From: Oscillospiraceae bacterium | GTDB lineage: Bacteria; Bacillota; Clostridia; Oscillospirales; Ruminococcaceae | NCBI GenBank assembly: GCA_017396665.1 | Contig: JAFQLH010000005.1 | Coordinates: forward strand, 18,619 to 82,618 | Reading direction: 5' to 3' | Length of the DNA: 64,000 bases | In this document: one piece after another, positions 47,838 through 56,749 of the stretch | Layout: the number at the start of each line of letters is the position of its first letter | Numbering within the stretch: position 1 is the first letter of the stretch | Program-made: the position numbers and the translations under genes | The notes under the pieces: model-generated | What the model was told of the DNA's origin: nothing | Database searches by the model: none | What the model saw: the letters and a program-made list of their open reading frames with translations, nothing else

Positions 47838-48827
47838 ATGTCAGAAAGAATTTCTACTATAAAAATAGGAAATGTTACAATAGAAAAAACTGCGGCACTT
47901 GCACCTATGGCGTCGGTTGCTGATGATGTGTACAGACTTCTGTGCAAGGAGCAGGGTGCGTCTTTCCTTGTAAGCGAGATGGTTTCGTCAAAGGGGCTTT
48001 GCTACGGTGACAAGAAGACCGACGAGCTTTGCACTATAACCGCTGGCGAGAGACCGATGGCAATTCAGCTTTTTGGCGAAGATGCGGAATTTATGGGAAG
48101 AGCGGCGGCAATGCTCTCAAAATTTGAGCCTGATATCATTGACATAAATATGGGCTGTCCTGTCCCGAAGGTTGTAAACAACGGCGCAGGAAGTGCACTT
48201 ATGAAAAATCCCGACGAGGCATACAGGATTGCAAAGGCGGTTGTTGAAAATGCGTCTTGTCCTGTTACAGCGAAAATCAGAAGCGGCTGGGATGAATGTA
48301 GCATAAATGCGGTGGAATTTGCGCAGGGGCTTGAAGCTGCGGGAGTTTCAGCGATTGCGGTTCACGGAAGAACAAGAAAGCAGTTTTACAGCGGAAGTGC
48401 CGACTGGGATATTATAAAAAAGGTCAAGCAGGCTGTGAATTGCGTTGTCATCGGAAACGGCGACGTAAGGACCGCTACCGACTGCGAAAGAATGTACAAG
48501 GAAACAGGCTGTGACCTTGTTATGATAGGCAGAGGAAGCTACGGCAGACCGTGGGTTTTCAAGCAGGTAAGACACTATCTTGAAACAGGCGAGATACTGC
48601 CTGAGCCTGACCTTTCTCAGCGTATGGAAATGATGCTAAGACACGCAAGACTTCTCTGCGAGTCGCTCGGTGAGGAGCACGGAATGAGAGAGGCAAGAAA
48701 GCACGTTATATGGTACGTCAAGGGGCTTCCTAATTCCTCCTCGATAAGAAACGGCTGTTCGACGCTGACGGAGTATTCTGTGCTTGAAAAGATGGCTGAA
48801 GATATTGTTGCAAAGGGAGAGAGGTAG
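47838..48827 (+). CDS. dusB: tRNA-dihydrouridine synthase, DusB type
   Basis: A 329-residue FMN enzyme reducing uridine to dihydrouridine in the tRNA D-loop. Features are the N-terminal APMASVADDVYR, the catalytic Cys in NMGCPVPKVVNNGAGSALM, KIRSGW, HGRTRKQFYSG and GNGDV...MIGRGSYGRPW for FMN phosphate. A C-terminal helical domain binds tRNA (KHVIWYVKGLP). It is first in a six-gene run on the plus strand with gaps of 16 bp or less, and its own promoter lies just upstream. Confidence 0.95.
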   Translation: MSERISTIKIGNVTIEKTAALAPMASVADDVYRLLCKEQGASFLVSEMVSSKGLCYGDKKTDELCTITAGERPMAIQLFGEDAEFMGRAAAMLSKFEPDIIDINMGCPVPKVVNNGAGSALMKNPDEAYRIAKAVVENASCPVTAKIRSGWDECSINAVEFAQGLEAAGVSAIAVHGRTRKQFYSGSADWDIIKKVKQAVNCVVIGNGDVRTATDCERMYKETGCDLVMIGRGSYGRPWVFKQVRHYLETGEILPEPDLSQRMEMMLRHARLLCESLGEEHGMREARKHVIWYVKGLPNSSSIRNGCSTLTEYSVLEKMAEDIVAKGER

Positions 48828-48833
48828 AACCAA

Positions 48834-49298
48834 ATGGCAGACGAGAGAAACAACGACTGGTCGAGGTCTGTCGGGGCTGTTGTCATAAATGACGGAAAGG
48901 TGCTTTTGGCAAGGCACACCTACGGCAACGGCAAGGGGCTTCTCATTGTTCCGGGCGGATACATAAACTATGGCGAGCTTCCCGAGGAGGCTTGCGTGAG
49001 AGAGGTCTTTGAGGAGACGGGCGTAAACGTCAGGGTGCAGAAGCTTATCGGCGTGAGGTTCTCGGAGAAGGACTGGTACTGCGTTTTCCTTTGCGAATAC
49101 ATGGGCGGAACCGCCCACAGCGACAATGACGAAAACAGCGAGGTAATCTGGCTTGAGGTTGAAAAGGCACTTACTGCAAAGGATGTTCCCGACCTCAGCC
49201 GTCAGATGATAAAACGGGCTTATGCAGGCTTTGAAAAGACTGATTTCATTTCAAGAAATCCTGCAAGAACAAGCCTTTACACAACGAAAGAGGATTAG
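48834..49298 (+). CDS. NUDIX hydrolase
   Basis: A 154-residue protein with a complete Nudix box, GGYINYGELPEEACVREV, continuing FEETGV, at about residues 39-60 (GX5EX7REUXEEXGU). It hydrolyses a nucleoside diphosphate linked to another group; the substrate is not predictable. The start is ATG 48834 with GAGAGAGG upstream, 6 bp after dusB and 3 bp before rsmI. A short N-terminal charged segment and strand VGAVVINDGKVLLARH are typical. Confidence 0.9.
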   Translation: MADERNNDWSRSVGAVVINDGKVLLARHTYGNGKGLLIVPGGYINYGELPEEACVREVFEETGVNVRVQKLIGVRFSEKDWYCVFLCEYMGGTAHSDNDENSEVIWLEVEKALTAKDVPDLSRQMIKRAYAGFEKTDFISRNPARTSLYTTKED

Positions 49299-49301
49299 AA
49301 T

Positions 49302-50129
49302 ATGGCAAAGCTATATGTAGTAGGCACGCCTATCGGAAACTTAGGCGACATCACCTACCGTGCGGTTGAGACGCTTAAAAGCGTTGACTTTGTCTGTGCA
49401 GAGGACACGAGAGTTACTGCAAAGCTTCTCAACTATCTTGAAATAAAAAAACCGCTTGTAAGTCACCACGAGCACAACAAGAAGCCAAGCTGTGACGTTA
49501 TAACTGCGAGGATTCTAAACGGAGAAAACTGTGCGATTGTAACAGACGCAGGTATGCCCTGCATTTCAGACCCGGGCGAAGATTTGGTCCGCTACTGTGC
49601 CGAGCACGGGGTTGAGGTAGTTGTTGTTCCGGGACCGAGTGCGGCAATTTCAGCACTTGCGATAAGCGGACTTCCTACCGCAAGGTTTTCCTTCCAGGGC
49701 TTCTTATCAGTTCACAAGCGTTCACGCTACGAACAGCTGGAGTCTGCTTCAAAGATACCCGACACGCTAATTTTTTACGAAGCTCCGCACAAGCTTTGTG
49801 ACACACTAAGCGATATGCTCAGGTACTTCGGTGACAGGAGGATTTCACTCTGCCGTGAAATAACAAAGCTTCACGAGGAGGTCCTCAGAATGACAATCTC
49901 CGAGGCTGTAAGCTACTACGAGAATGTTGCTCCGAGGGGCGAATATGTTCTGATTGTTGAGGGCAATACAGAAACGGAAGAGGCGCAGACTATTGAAGAT
50001 GCGGTGAAGCAGGCGAAGGCTCTCATATCAAAGGGAATGAGAAAGGCTGATGCGGCAAAGCAGATTGCAAAGGCGTCCGGCTTTTCAAAGAGCGACATAT
50101 ACTCTGCCCTGCTCACAAGCGAGGAATAG
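49302..50129 (+). CDS. rsmI: 16S rRNA (cytidine-1402-2'-O)-methyltransferase
   Basis: A 275-residue SAM-dependent methyltransferase of the tetrapyrrole-methylase fold. The signature GTPIGNLGDITYRAVETLK is near the N-terminus, followed by CAEDTRVT, TDAGMPCISDPG and FYEAPHKL. It 2'-O-methylates C1402 of 16S rRNA, tuning decoding. Its C-terminal helical tail is typical. It lies between a Nudix gene and rimI with 2-3 bp gaps, in a run of RNA and ribosome modification genes (dusB, rsmI, rimI, tsaD). Confidence 0.95.
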   Translation: MAKLYVVGTPIGNLGDITYRAVETLKSVDFVCAEDTRVTAKLLNYLEIKKPLVSHHEHNKKPSCDVITARILNGENCAIVTDAGMPCISDPGEDLVRYCAEHGVEVVVVPGPSAAISALAISGLPTARFSFQGFLSVHKRSRYEQLESASKIPDTLIFYEAPHKLCDTLSDMLRYFGDRRISLCREITKLHEEVLRMTISEAVSYYENVAPRGEYVLIVEGNTETEEAQTIEDAVKQAKALISKGMRKADAAKQIAKASGFSKSDIYSALLTSEE

Positions 50130-50131
50130 CT

Positions 50132-50572
50132 ATGGAATACACGATAAGAAAAATGTGCAGCGAGGACATCCCTGCTGTTGCAAGGCTTGAAAAGGACACC
50201 TTCACAGAGCCGTGGAGCGAGCAGTCGTTTGCTTCAGAGCTTATTAATCCGCAGGCTACGATAGTTGTCTGCGAATGTGGTGGAAATGTTGTCGGCTTTG
50301 CGGATATGCGTGAGATATGCTCGGAATGCTACATAAACAACGTTGCGGTAGCTGAGGGCTTTCGTTCAAACGGCATCGGCAGGGCTTTGATGGAGGCGCT
50401 TCACTCTGCCTGCTCTCAGGACGCTGAATTTATCACGCTTGAGGTTCGTGAATCAAACAGCGTTGCGATAGATATGTACAGAAAGCTTGGCTACATAAAG
50501 GTCGGCGTGAGAAAGGACTTTTACCGCCAGCCTACTGAAAATGCTTGTCTTATGACAAAGCCACTTAAATAG
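50132..50572 (+). CDS. rimI: Ribosomal protein S18-alanine N-acetyltransferase
   Basis: A 146-residue GNAT acetyltransferase. Acetyl-CoA binding is shown by NNVAVAEGFRSNGIGRALME and the C-terminal IDMYRKLGYIKVGVRKDFY. Length, motif and position directly before tsaD, a neighbourhood conserved in Firmicutes, support RimI, although related GNAT proteins cannot be excluded. The ATG at 50132 follows GAGG. It overlaps nothing and is 16 bp before tsaD. Confidence 0.92.
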   Translation: MEYTIRKMCSEDIPAVARLEKDTFTEPWSEQSFASELINPQATIVVCECGGNVVGFADMREICSECYINNVAVAEGFRSNGIGRALMEALHSACSQDAEFITLEVRESNSVAIDMYRKLGYIKVGVRKDFYRQPTENACLMTKPLK

Positions 50573-50588
50573 AAAAGGGAGTATTAAA

Positions 50589-51599
50589 ATGAGAATACTT
50601 GCAATAGAAAGCTCTTGCGACGAAACCGCCTGCGCTGTTGTCGAAGACGGTGTAAAGGTTCTTTCAAACGTAATTGCTACACAGATTGACGAGCACAGGC
50701 TTTACGGGGGCGTTGTGCCTGAAATTGCTTCGAGAAGACACAGCGAGAATATTTCCGCAGTTGTGTCAAAGGCGCTCACAGACTGCGATATGACACTGAG
50801 TGATATAGACGCAGTTGCAGTTACCTACGCTCCGGGACTTATCGGCGCACTGCTTGTCGGAATAAGCTTTGCAAAGGGTCTTTCGCTTGCTTCGGGAAAG
50901 CCTCTTGTCCCTGTTCATCATATTGCAGGACATATTGCGGCAAACTATATTTCACACGAAGACTTAAAGCCGCCGTATCTCTGCCTTGTTATAAGCGGAG
51001 GACACAGCCATATTGTAGAGGTGCTTGACTACACGACATACAGGGTTGTGGGAAGAACCCGTGACGATGCGGCAGGAGAATGCTTTGACAAGGTTGCAAG
51101 AACAATAGGCTTTGAATATCCCGGCGGAAAATTCATTGACGCCGCCGCCAAAAGAGGAAACGAAAAGGCATTTTCACTCCCTCAGCCAAAGGTTGCAGGA
51201 AGTGAGTACGACTTCAGCTTCTCAGGACTCAAGACGGCTGTTATCAATCTTGTGCACAACTCTCAGCAGAAGGGCGAGGAGGTAAACGCAGACGATGTTG
51301 CGGCTTCCTTCCAGAAGACTATCTGCGACATACTTGTTAAAAAGACAATGCTTGCCGCTGACAATCTCGGCTACAAGACGCTCGCTGTTGCAGGAGGAGT
51401 TTCAGCAAACAGCGGTGTGAGAGAGGCTATGCAGGTAGCTTGTGACAAGAGGGGCATAAAGCTGTATCTCCCCGAGCTTAAATACTGCGGTGACAATGCG
51501 GCTATGATAGGCTGTCAGGGCTACTACGACTACCTTGCAGGCAAGCGTGCAGACGAGAGTCTGAATGGTATTGCTACCTTAAGTCTTGAAAATATATAG
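50589..51599 (+). CDS. tsaD: tRNA N6-adenosine threonylcarbamoyltransferase TsaD
   Basis: A 336-residue protein of the Kae1/TsaD family which, with TsaB and TsaE, transfers threonylcarbamoyl to A37 of ANN-decoding tRNAs. It has the ASKHA-type start ESSCDETACAVV, metal-binding HHIAGH (His111, His115), ISGGHSH, and the C-terminal GGVSANSGVRE and YCGDNAAMIG. Full length. tsaB and tsaE are not in the window. The ATG at 50589 follows AAAGGGAG. Confidence 0.96.
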   Translation: MRILAIESSCDETACAVVEDGVKVLSNVIATQIDEHRLYGGVVPEIASRRHSENISAVVSKALTDCDMTLSDIDAVAVTYAPGLIGALLVGISFAKGLSLASGKPLVPVHHIAGHIAANYISHEDLKPPYLCLVISGGHSHIVEVLDYTTYRVVGRTRDDAAGECFDKVARTIGFEYPGGKFIDAAAKRGNEKAFSLPQPKVAGSEYDFSFSGLKTAVINLVHNSQQKGEEVNADDVAASFQKTICDILVKKTMLAADNLGYKTLAVAGGVSANSGVREAMQVACDKRGIKLYLPELKYCGDNAAMIGCQGYYDYLAGKRADESLNGIATLSLENI

Positions 51600-51607
51600 G
51601 TGATAAT

Positions 51608-52654
51608 ATGACTAATCGTGAGCTTATTTTAAAGCTTAAAGATAACGGTGTGCTGTCGCTCTCGGAATTTGAGACACTTATCAGCAGCTACACAAAAGAG
51701 GATATGGACTTTGCAGGGAAAATTGCAAGAGAGATATGCGACAGTATCTACGGCAAGGAAATTTTCCTGCGTGGTCTTATCGAGATTTCAAACTACTGCA
51801 AAAACGACTGCTACTACTGTGGAATAAGACGTTCAAACAAATGCGCCCAGCGTTACAGACTTACTGAGGAGGATATTCTCGAATGCTGTAAGGAGGGGTA
51901 TGCTCTTGGCTACCGCACCTTCGTTTTGCAGGGCGGAGAGGATATGTATTTCACAAAGGAGCGTGTCTGCTCGGTTGTTTCAAAGATAAAGGAGCTTTAT
52001 CCCGACTGTGCCATAACTCTTTCGCTCGGTGAAAAGGATTTTGAGGAATACAAGGCTTACAAGGAGGCAGGTGCTGACAGATATCTGCTTCGTCACGAAA
52101 CGGCAGACAAGGAGCATTACGCTATGCTTCACCCTGAAAATCTGTCGGCTCTTACAAGGCAGAAATGCCTTTTCGACTTGAAGAAGCTTGGTTTTCAGAC
52201 GGGCGCAGGTATGATGGTCGGAGCACCGTTTCAGACTCCCTTGCATCTTGCAAAGGATATGCTGTTTCTGTCAGAGCTCAGACCCCAGATGGTGGGCATA
52301 GGACCTTTCATTCCTCACAAGGACACGCCTTTCAAAGACAAGGAAAGGGGCAGTCTTGAGCTGACAATTTTCCTTCTGAGTCTTACAAGAATAATGCTTC
52401 CCGATGTGCTTTTGCCTGCGACAACGGCGCTCGGCACAATTCACCCTAAAGGTCGTGAGATGGGCGTTCTGGCGGGAGCGAATGTAATTATGCCGAATCT
52501 TTCGCCGATGTCGGTGAGGAAGAAGTATATGCTCTACGACGGAAAAATTTCTGTCGGTGACGAGAGTGCACAGAGCGTCAATACGGTGCGAGAGAAGATG
52601 TCTTCTATCGGCTACGAGGTTTCTCTTTCAAGGGGCGACCACAAATCAATATAA
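51608..52654 (+). CDS. hydE: [FeFe]-hydrogenase maturase HydE, radical SAM
   Basis: A 348-residue radical SAM protein. The cluster motif is C64-x3-C68-x2-C71 in NYCKNDCYYCGIR, and the later FVLQGGED and GAGMMVGAPFQTP are HydE-like. HydE helps build the dithiolate-bridged cluster of [FeFe] hydrogenases. It is the last gene of the dusB-tsaD run, 8 bp after tsaD. hydF, hydG and hydrogenase genes are not nearby. The ATG at 51608 follows AGGTG. The organism is thus likely a hydrogen-producing fermenter. Confidence 0.92.
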   Translation: MTNRELILKLKDNGVLSLSEFETLISSYTKEDMDFAGKIAREICDSIYGKEIFLRGLIEISNYCKNDCYYCGIRRSNKCAQRYRLTEEDILECCKEGYALGYRTFVLQGGEDMYFTKERVCSVVSKIKELYPDCAITLSLGEKDFEEYKAYKEAGADRYLLRHETADKEHYAMLHPENLSALTRQKCLFDLKKLGFQTGAGMMVGAPFQTPLHLAKDMLFLSELRPQMVGIGPFIPHKDTPFKDKERGSLELTIFLLSLTRIMLPDVLLPATTALGTIHPKGREMGVLAGANVIMPNLSPMSVRKKYMLYDGKISVGDESAQSVNTVREKMSSIGYEVSLSRGDHKSI

Positions 52655-52663
52655 CAACAGCAA

Positions 52664-52697
52664 AGGGCGTTTCACCCACACGAGTGAAACGCCCTTG
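52664..52697. terminator. Hairpin between convergent hydE and htrA
   Basis: A perfect 13-bp inverted repeat (AAGGGCGTTTCAC / GTGAAACGCCCTT) with an 8-nt loop. T-runs are poor on both sides, yet position and strength suggest shared termination. Confidence 0.75.
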
Positions 52698-52725
52698 ATG
52701 TATGATGGAGGATTAAAAAAGTAAA

Positions 52726-54057
52726 TTACCAATTAAAGCCCGGCAGATAGTCGTTGTACTGATTGTTCTGCTGACTGTTCTGGTTGCTTTGAACCTTGGA
52801 GGAGGTGTCCTCGGCGAGAGTAATCTCAAGGTCAACAATCTTTTCATTTCTGTACACTGAAATAGTGATTGTGTCGCCTGCCTTGTAGTTTTTCTTTATC
52901 TCGTTGAATTCGTCCATGTTCTCGATAAGAGTTCCCTCAATACCGATAACAATATCGCCCACCTGCACGCCTGCCTTGTCAGCAGGACCGTTCTTTACAA
53001 CCTCACGCACGATAAAGCCTCTTGGGATATCGTAATACTGTGCATAGATATCTGAGATTGTTTCGCCTGTTATTCCGACAATCGGTCTGCCCTTTACATA
53101 ACCGTGCTCGATAAGGTCGCTGATGATAGGGAGGGCTTCGTCAATAGGGATTGCAAAGCCGAGGCCCTCGCCGTATGCTGTGGCAACCTTTGCAGATGTA
53201 ATACCTACAACCTGACCGTAGCTGTTGATAAGCGGACCGCCTGAGTTACCGCTGTTTATTGAAGCGTCTGTCTGAATGAGGTTCATTTCTCTGCCCTCGA
53301 TTGTGAGCTTTCTGTTGAGTGCAGAGATAATACCTGCTGTTACAGTTCCCGAAAGCTCAGAGCCAAGCGGATTTCCTATTGTTATAGCAAGCTCGCCTAC
53401 GATAAGCTCAGAGGATTTTCCGAGTGTAACGGGCACGCAGTCGGTCTTGTCAATCTTGAGCACTGCGATATCTGTCTGCTCGTCGCCACCGATAATCTGT
53501 GCAGGGATTTCCTCTCCGTCTTCAGACTGCAGAAGTGAAACCGATACAGCCTGTGCACCTTCTATAACGTGATAGTTTGTAACGATGTAGCCGTCCTCTG
53601 AAATTATAAAGCCTGTTCCCGAAGCTGTTCCGCCGTTTAGAATTGTAGAAACTCCTACAACTGACGGGGAGACCTTCTTGACTATTTCAGGGAGCGGAAG
53701 TGCGTTTTCAAGGGCTGCGAGCTGTTCAAGTGTAGGAATTTCCCTGTCCGGCACCGGCTGGGAATCTAACTCCTTATCTGTTTCGCCTTCTGTTATAACG
53801 GCGGTATCTGACGCCTTGCTTGACTCGTCTTCATCACCCGAAAAGGCTCTTTTCCCTGTGATAAGTGTGTAGCCGAAAATAGATGTTGCGCCTATTGCTA
53901 CGACACATATAAGCCCGATTGTAACCGCTGCTATTCTTTTCAAAACCTTCCCCTTCTTTTTCTTAGGGGTGTTTTCAGGATAGTAGCAGTACTCGTGAGC
54001 CTCGTGGTTGTTGTCCACAAGCTGATTATTCTGCTGATTGCTGTTCATTGAGTCCAT
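52726..54057 (-). CDS. Membrane-anchored HtrA/DegP-type serine protease
   Basis: A 443-residue protein with a cytoplasmic N-tail, one membrane helix (about 41-62), a trypsin-like domain and one PDZ domain (about 330-415). The catalytic triad is visible: His163 in NYHVIEG, Asp196 in TDIAVLKID and Ser272 in NSGNSGGPL. A Gln/Asn-rich tail ends the protein. It should degrade damaged exported proteins at the outer membrane face. It is monocistronic with a promoter at 54142-54169, and convergent with hydE. Confidence 0.94.
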   Translation of the reverse strand: MDSMNSNQQNNQLVDNNHEAHEYCYYPENTPKKKKGKVLKRIAAVTIGLICVVAIGATSIFGYTLITGKRAFSGDEDESSKASDTAVITEGETDKELDSQPVPDREIPTLEQLAALENALPLPEIVKKVSPSVVGVSTILNGGTASGTGFIISEDGYIVTNYHVIEGAQAVSVSLLQSEDGEEIPAQIIGGDEQTDIAVLKIDKTDCVPVTLGKSSELIVGELAITIGNPLGSELSGTVTAGIISALNRKLTIEGREMNLIQTDASINSGNSGGPLINSYGQVVGITSAKVATAYGEGLGFAIPIDEALPIISDLIEHGYVKGRPIVGITGETISDIYAQYYDIPRGFIVREVVKNGPADKAGVQVGDIVIGIEGTLIENMDEFNEIKKNYKAGDTITISVYRNEKIVDLEITLAEDTSSKVQSNQNSQQNNQYNDYLPGFNW

Positions 54058-54141
54058 TGTTTTTCTCCTTTGGGTAGCGGGTATTTGCTGAAAGCTTACT
54101 GTTTTACTGTCTATATTTTATCGCTGTAATGTGATAATTTT

Positions 54142-54169
54142 ATGATAGCATACAGAATTTTTAGTGCAA
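54142..54169 (-). promoter_or_regulatory. Promoter of the htrA gene
   Basis: On the minus strand TTGCAC (54169-54164), a 16-bp spacer with TGC extended element, and TATCAT (54147-54142). The leader is about 80 nt. Confidence 0.6.
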
Positions 54170-54204
54170 AAGAAGAAATGTCAGTGTGCACAGCTTTATT
54201 ATCC

Positions 54205-54233
54205 TTGACTTTAGGGACAGCGAGGATTATAAT
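54205..54233 (+). promoter_or_regulatory. Sigma-A promoter of the small radical SAM gene
   Basis: TTGACT (54205-54210), a 17-bp spacer and TATAAT (54228-54233), 36 bp before the ATG. Confidence 0.85.
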
Positions 54234-54269
54234 ATTAAGGTAAATTAACTATCCTACGGAGTGATAATT

Positions 54270-54875
54270 ATGATGACAATAAGCTACGAGATTGGCAACA
54301 AGCTTTATCTCAATATTACAAATAAATGTCCGTGCAGCTGCACATTCTGTATAAGACAGAACGGCGACGGTGCGTACGGCTCTGACAGCCTTTGGCTTGA
54401 GCATCAGCCGACAGCCGCTGAGGTTATTGAAAACTTAAAGGGCAGAGACCTCGACAAGTACGAGGAGATTATTTTCTGTGGCTACGGAGAGCCGACAAAT
54501 GAGTTTTCTCTGCTCTTACAGGCGTGCGATTACATCAGAAGTGTTTCCAAAACACCTACAAGGCTCAACACGAACGGTCTTGCGGACAAGCTCAATCCCG
54601 AATACGGTGGCTGTGCAAAGGAGCTTTGCGGCAGAATTGACACAGTATCAATAAGCCTCAACTCCCCTTACAGAGACGGCTATATGGCAGTTACAAGACC
54701 TGTCTATGACGATGCGTTTGATGCAATGCTCAGCTTTGCTCAGTCCTGCAAGGGCTATGTACCAAGCGTTATGATGACCGTTGTAGATGTTATCCCTAAG
54801 GAAGACATTGAGGCTTCACAGAAGCTTTGTGACGAAATAGGCGTAACACTCAGGGTAAGGCCTTACGAAAGCTAA
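54270..54875 (+). CDS. Small radical SAM protein (TatD-linked type)
   Basis: A 201-residue radical SAM protein with the cluster motif C20-x3-C24-x2-C27 in KCPCSCTFCIRQ, the SAM-binding CGYGEPTN, LNTNGLAD and VSISLNSP. Size and motif order match the group often fused or adjacent to TatD deoxyribonucleases; here no tatD is adjacent. The reaction is unknown. The ATG at 54270 (8 nt after GGAG) is preferred over the GTG at 54261, which overlaps the ribosome site. It is monocistronic. Confidence 0.85.
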   Translation: MMTISYEIGNKLYLNITNKCPCSCTFCIRQNGDGAYGSDSLWLEHQPTAAEVIENLKGRDLDKYEEIIFCGYGEPTNEFSLLLQACDYIRSVSKTPTRLNTNGLADKLNPEYGGCAKELCGRIDTVSISLNSPYRDGYMAVTRPVYDDAFDAMLSFAQSCKGYVPSVMMTVVDVIPKEDIEASQKLCDEIGVTLRVRPYES

Positions 54876-54889
54876 AGCTTTAAAATAAA

Positions 54890-54919
54890 ATATCCTTCCG
54901 GAGTTATCCGAAAGGATAT
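54890..54919. terminator. Bidirectional terminator
   Basis: ATATCCTTCCGGA and TCCGAAAGGATAT pair at 12 of 13 positions around a 4-nt loop, with AT-rich flanks, between the convergent radical SAM and acp genes. Confidence 0.85.
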
Positions 54920-54950
54920 TTATCTGCATTTTTATAAAACCACAAAGTGA

Positions 54951-55184
54951 TTATTCAGCAGTTCTTTCTTCAATGTACTTTACGATATCGCCAACTGTCT
55001 TGAACTGCTCTACCTCTTCATCAGGAATCTTAACGTCAAATTCATCCTCGAAACCGATAAGAATGTCTATAACATCGAGGGAATCCGCACCAAGGTCGTC
55101 AACGATGTTGGACTCCATGGTGATTTCGTCCTTATCAAGGTCAAGCTGGTCAGCTATGATGCTTTTTACTAAATCGATTGTCAT
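54951..55184 (-). CDS. acpP: Acyl carrier protein
   Basis: A 77-residue acidic four-helix protein. The phosphopantetheine Ser35 lies in GADSLDVIDI. It carries the growing chain in type II fatty acid synthesis. It stands alone with its own promoter rather than in a fab cluster. The start is ATG 55184 after AGGTG. Convergent with the radical SAM gene. Confidence 0.95.
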   Translation of the reverse strand: MTIDLVKSIIADQLDLDKDEITMESNIVDDLGADSLDVIDILIGFEDEFDVKIPDEEVEQFKTVGDIVKYIEERTAE

Positions 55185-55237
55185 TGCATTTCACCTGCCC
55201 CTATAATAATCATGTAGTGTCTTTGACTTACATACTT

Positions 55238-55266
55238 AGTATATAGTCATTTTAAGACTTCGTCAA
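55238..55266 (-). promoter_or_regulatory. Sigma-A promoter of acpP
   Basis: On the minus strand TTGACG (55266-55261), a 17-bp spacer and TATACT (55243-55238). The leader is about 50 nt. Confidence 0.82.
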
Positions 55267-55323
55267 TACCTTTTTTTATTTTTGGCAAATTCAATAATAT
55301 GTTTTAAGGCAAAGTCTTTCTAT

Positions 55324-55340
55324 CAGTATATTTTATACTG
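55324..55340 (+). promoter_or_regulatory. Short palindrome upstream of aroE
   Basis: CAGTATA, a 3-nt loop and TATACTG, 41 bp before the aroE start. It is small and without T-run. It may overlap the promoter, which I could not place with confidence (a TATATT with poor -35 is present). Confidence 0.4.
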
Positions 55341-55381
55341 AAACAAGAGAGTATTTATAATTCCAGAAACGGAGGAATACC

Positions 55382-56239
55382 ATGAAAATCACAAACAATG
55401 GCTCAAAATATATGCTTTTGGGAAAGAGTCTTCCGCACACACTCTCCCCTCTTATTCACCGGCGTCTTTTTGAGGCAAAGGGTAAAGACGGAAGCTACGG
55501 ACTCTTAGAGTGTGACGAAAACGAGCTGTCTGAGGCTTATGAGACCTTAAAGACTCTCGGCGGCTACAATATCACAATTCCATACAAGTGTGATATAATC
55601 CCGTTACTTGACGAGCTTGACGAAAACGCTACCTTCTACGGTGCTGTAAACTGTGTTTCAAGCCGTGACGGAAAGGCAATCGGACACAACACGGACTGCG
55701 ACGGATTTTTGCTTTCTGCAATGTCAAAGGATATGCCGCTTGACAAGAAGGTTCTGCTCATCGGCTGCGGCGGTGTAGGAAGAATGATTGCACTTGAATG
55801 TGCAAGGAGAGGCGCTGACCTTACCATTGCATACATAGAGCAGGCAACAGATATGGCTAGGGCTTTGTGCGACGACATCTGCAAGGCGTTCCCGAACGAA
55901 AGCGTTACACTCACTCTCACAAGCGAGATTTCAGGAAGCTTTGATATTCTCATAAACGGCTCGCCTGTCGGAATGTTCCCGAAGGTAGACGCTTGTCCTG
56001 TAAGTGATGAGGTAATAGAAAACTGCGGTTGCTGCTTTGACGTAATCTACAACCCTGTTGAAACTGTGCTTGTAAAGAAGTTCAAAGCTCAGGGCAAGAC
56101 AGCCCTCGGCGGCGCTGCTATGCTCGTTTACCAGGCGGTAAAGGCACACGAAATCTGGGACGGCGACCTTTACACACAAGACGAGATTGACGCTATCATC
56201 AAAGAGGTTGAGGACAGCATAATGTCCGACTACAAGTAA
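55382..56239 (+). CDS. aroE: Shikimate dehydrogenase
   Basis: A 285-residue NADP-type enzyme converting dehydroshikimate to shikimate. Substrate-binding SLPHTLSPLIH (with Thr where most have Ser), the catalytic Lys in YNITIPYK, the Asp in HNTDCDGF and the dinucleotide loop GCGGVGRMIA are visible. The C-terminal GAAMLVYQAVKAHEIW is typical. The start is ATG 55382 after GGAGG. It lies 18 bp before aroK, making a two-gene aromatic-acid operon. Confidence 0.94.
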   Translation: MKITNNGSKYMLLGKSLPHTLSPLIHRRLFEAKGKDGSYGLLECDENELSEAYETLKTLGGYNITIPYKCDIIPLLDELDENATFYGAVNCVSSRDGKAIGHNTDCDGFLLSAMSKDMPLDKKVLLIGCGGVGRMIALECARRGADLTIAYIEQATDMARALCDDICKAFPNESVTLTLTSEISGSFDILINGSPVGMFPKVDACPVSDEVIENCGCCFDVIYNPVETVLVKKFKAQGKTALGGAAMLVYQAVKAHEIWDGDLYTQDEIDAIIKEVEDSIMSDYK

Positions 56240-56257
56240 CTTTCGGAGGGCAACGGT

Positions 56258-56749
56258 ATGAACATATTTCTTTGCGGATTTATGGGCTGCGGCAAAACAA
56301 CCGTCGGTAAGGAGCTTTCAAAGGCTCTTGACTACGCCTTTGTTGACCTTGACGAGCTTATAGAAAAGACAGAGGGCAGAAGCATTCCTCAGATTTTTTC
56401 AGAAAACGGTGAGGAGTATTTCCGTGACCTTGAAACAAAGGCTATAAAGGGCTTTGGCGGTGAAACGGTAATCGCTCTGGGCGGCGGCGCTGTTTTAAGA
56501 AAAGAAAACGCCCTGGCGGCAAAGGCACAGGGCGAGCTTGTATATATTGAAACTAATTTTGATACCTGCTACGACAGAATAAAGGGTGACAGCAACCGCC
56601 CGCTTGCTTCATCTGCAAGCTATGACGAGCTTCTTGCCCGCTACAACAGTCGTGCACCTATCTATGAATCAGCCTGCTCCTACAAGGTGTCAGGCGAAGG
56701 CAGTGCACTTTCGATAGTGAAGGACATAATCCTTCACGTAGACGACTAG
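56258..56749 (+). CDS. aroK: Shikimate kinase
   Basis: A 163-residue NMP-kinase-fold enzyme phosphorylating shikimate. It has P-loop GFMGCGKTTVGKEL, DLDELIE, FRDLE, GGGAVLR and the lid region with DSNRPL. The start is ATG 56258 after GGAGGG. Its TAG stop shares a CTAG tetranucleotide with the stop of the convergent Cys-cluster gene, leaving no room for a terminator between them. Other aro genes are not in the window. Confidence 0.95.
   Translation: MNIFLCGFMGCGKTTVGKELSKALDYAFVDLDELIEKTEGRSIPQIFSENGEEYFRDLETKAIKGFGGETVIALGGGAVLRKENALAAKAQGELVYIETNFDTCYDRIKGDSNRPLASSASYDELLARYNSRAPIYESACSYKVSGEGSALSIVKDIILHVDD

Noticed and set aside
54261-54269. GTG start for the small radical SAM gene (and similar GTG starts at 22407, 44368)
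   Set aside because: Each GTG lies inside its own Shine-Dalgarno sequence; the ATG 9 bp downstream has normal spacing.
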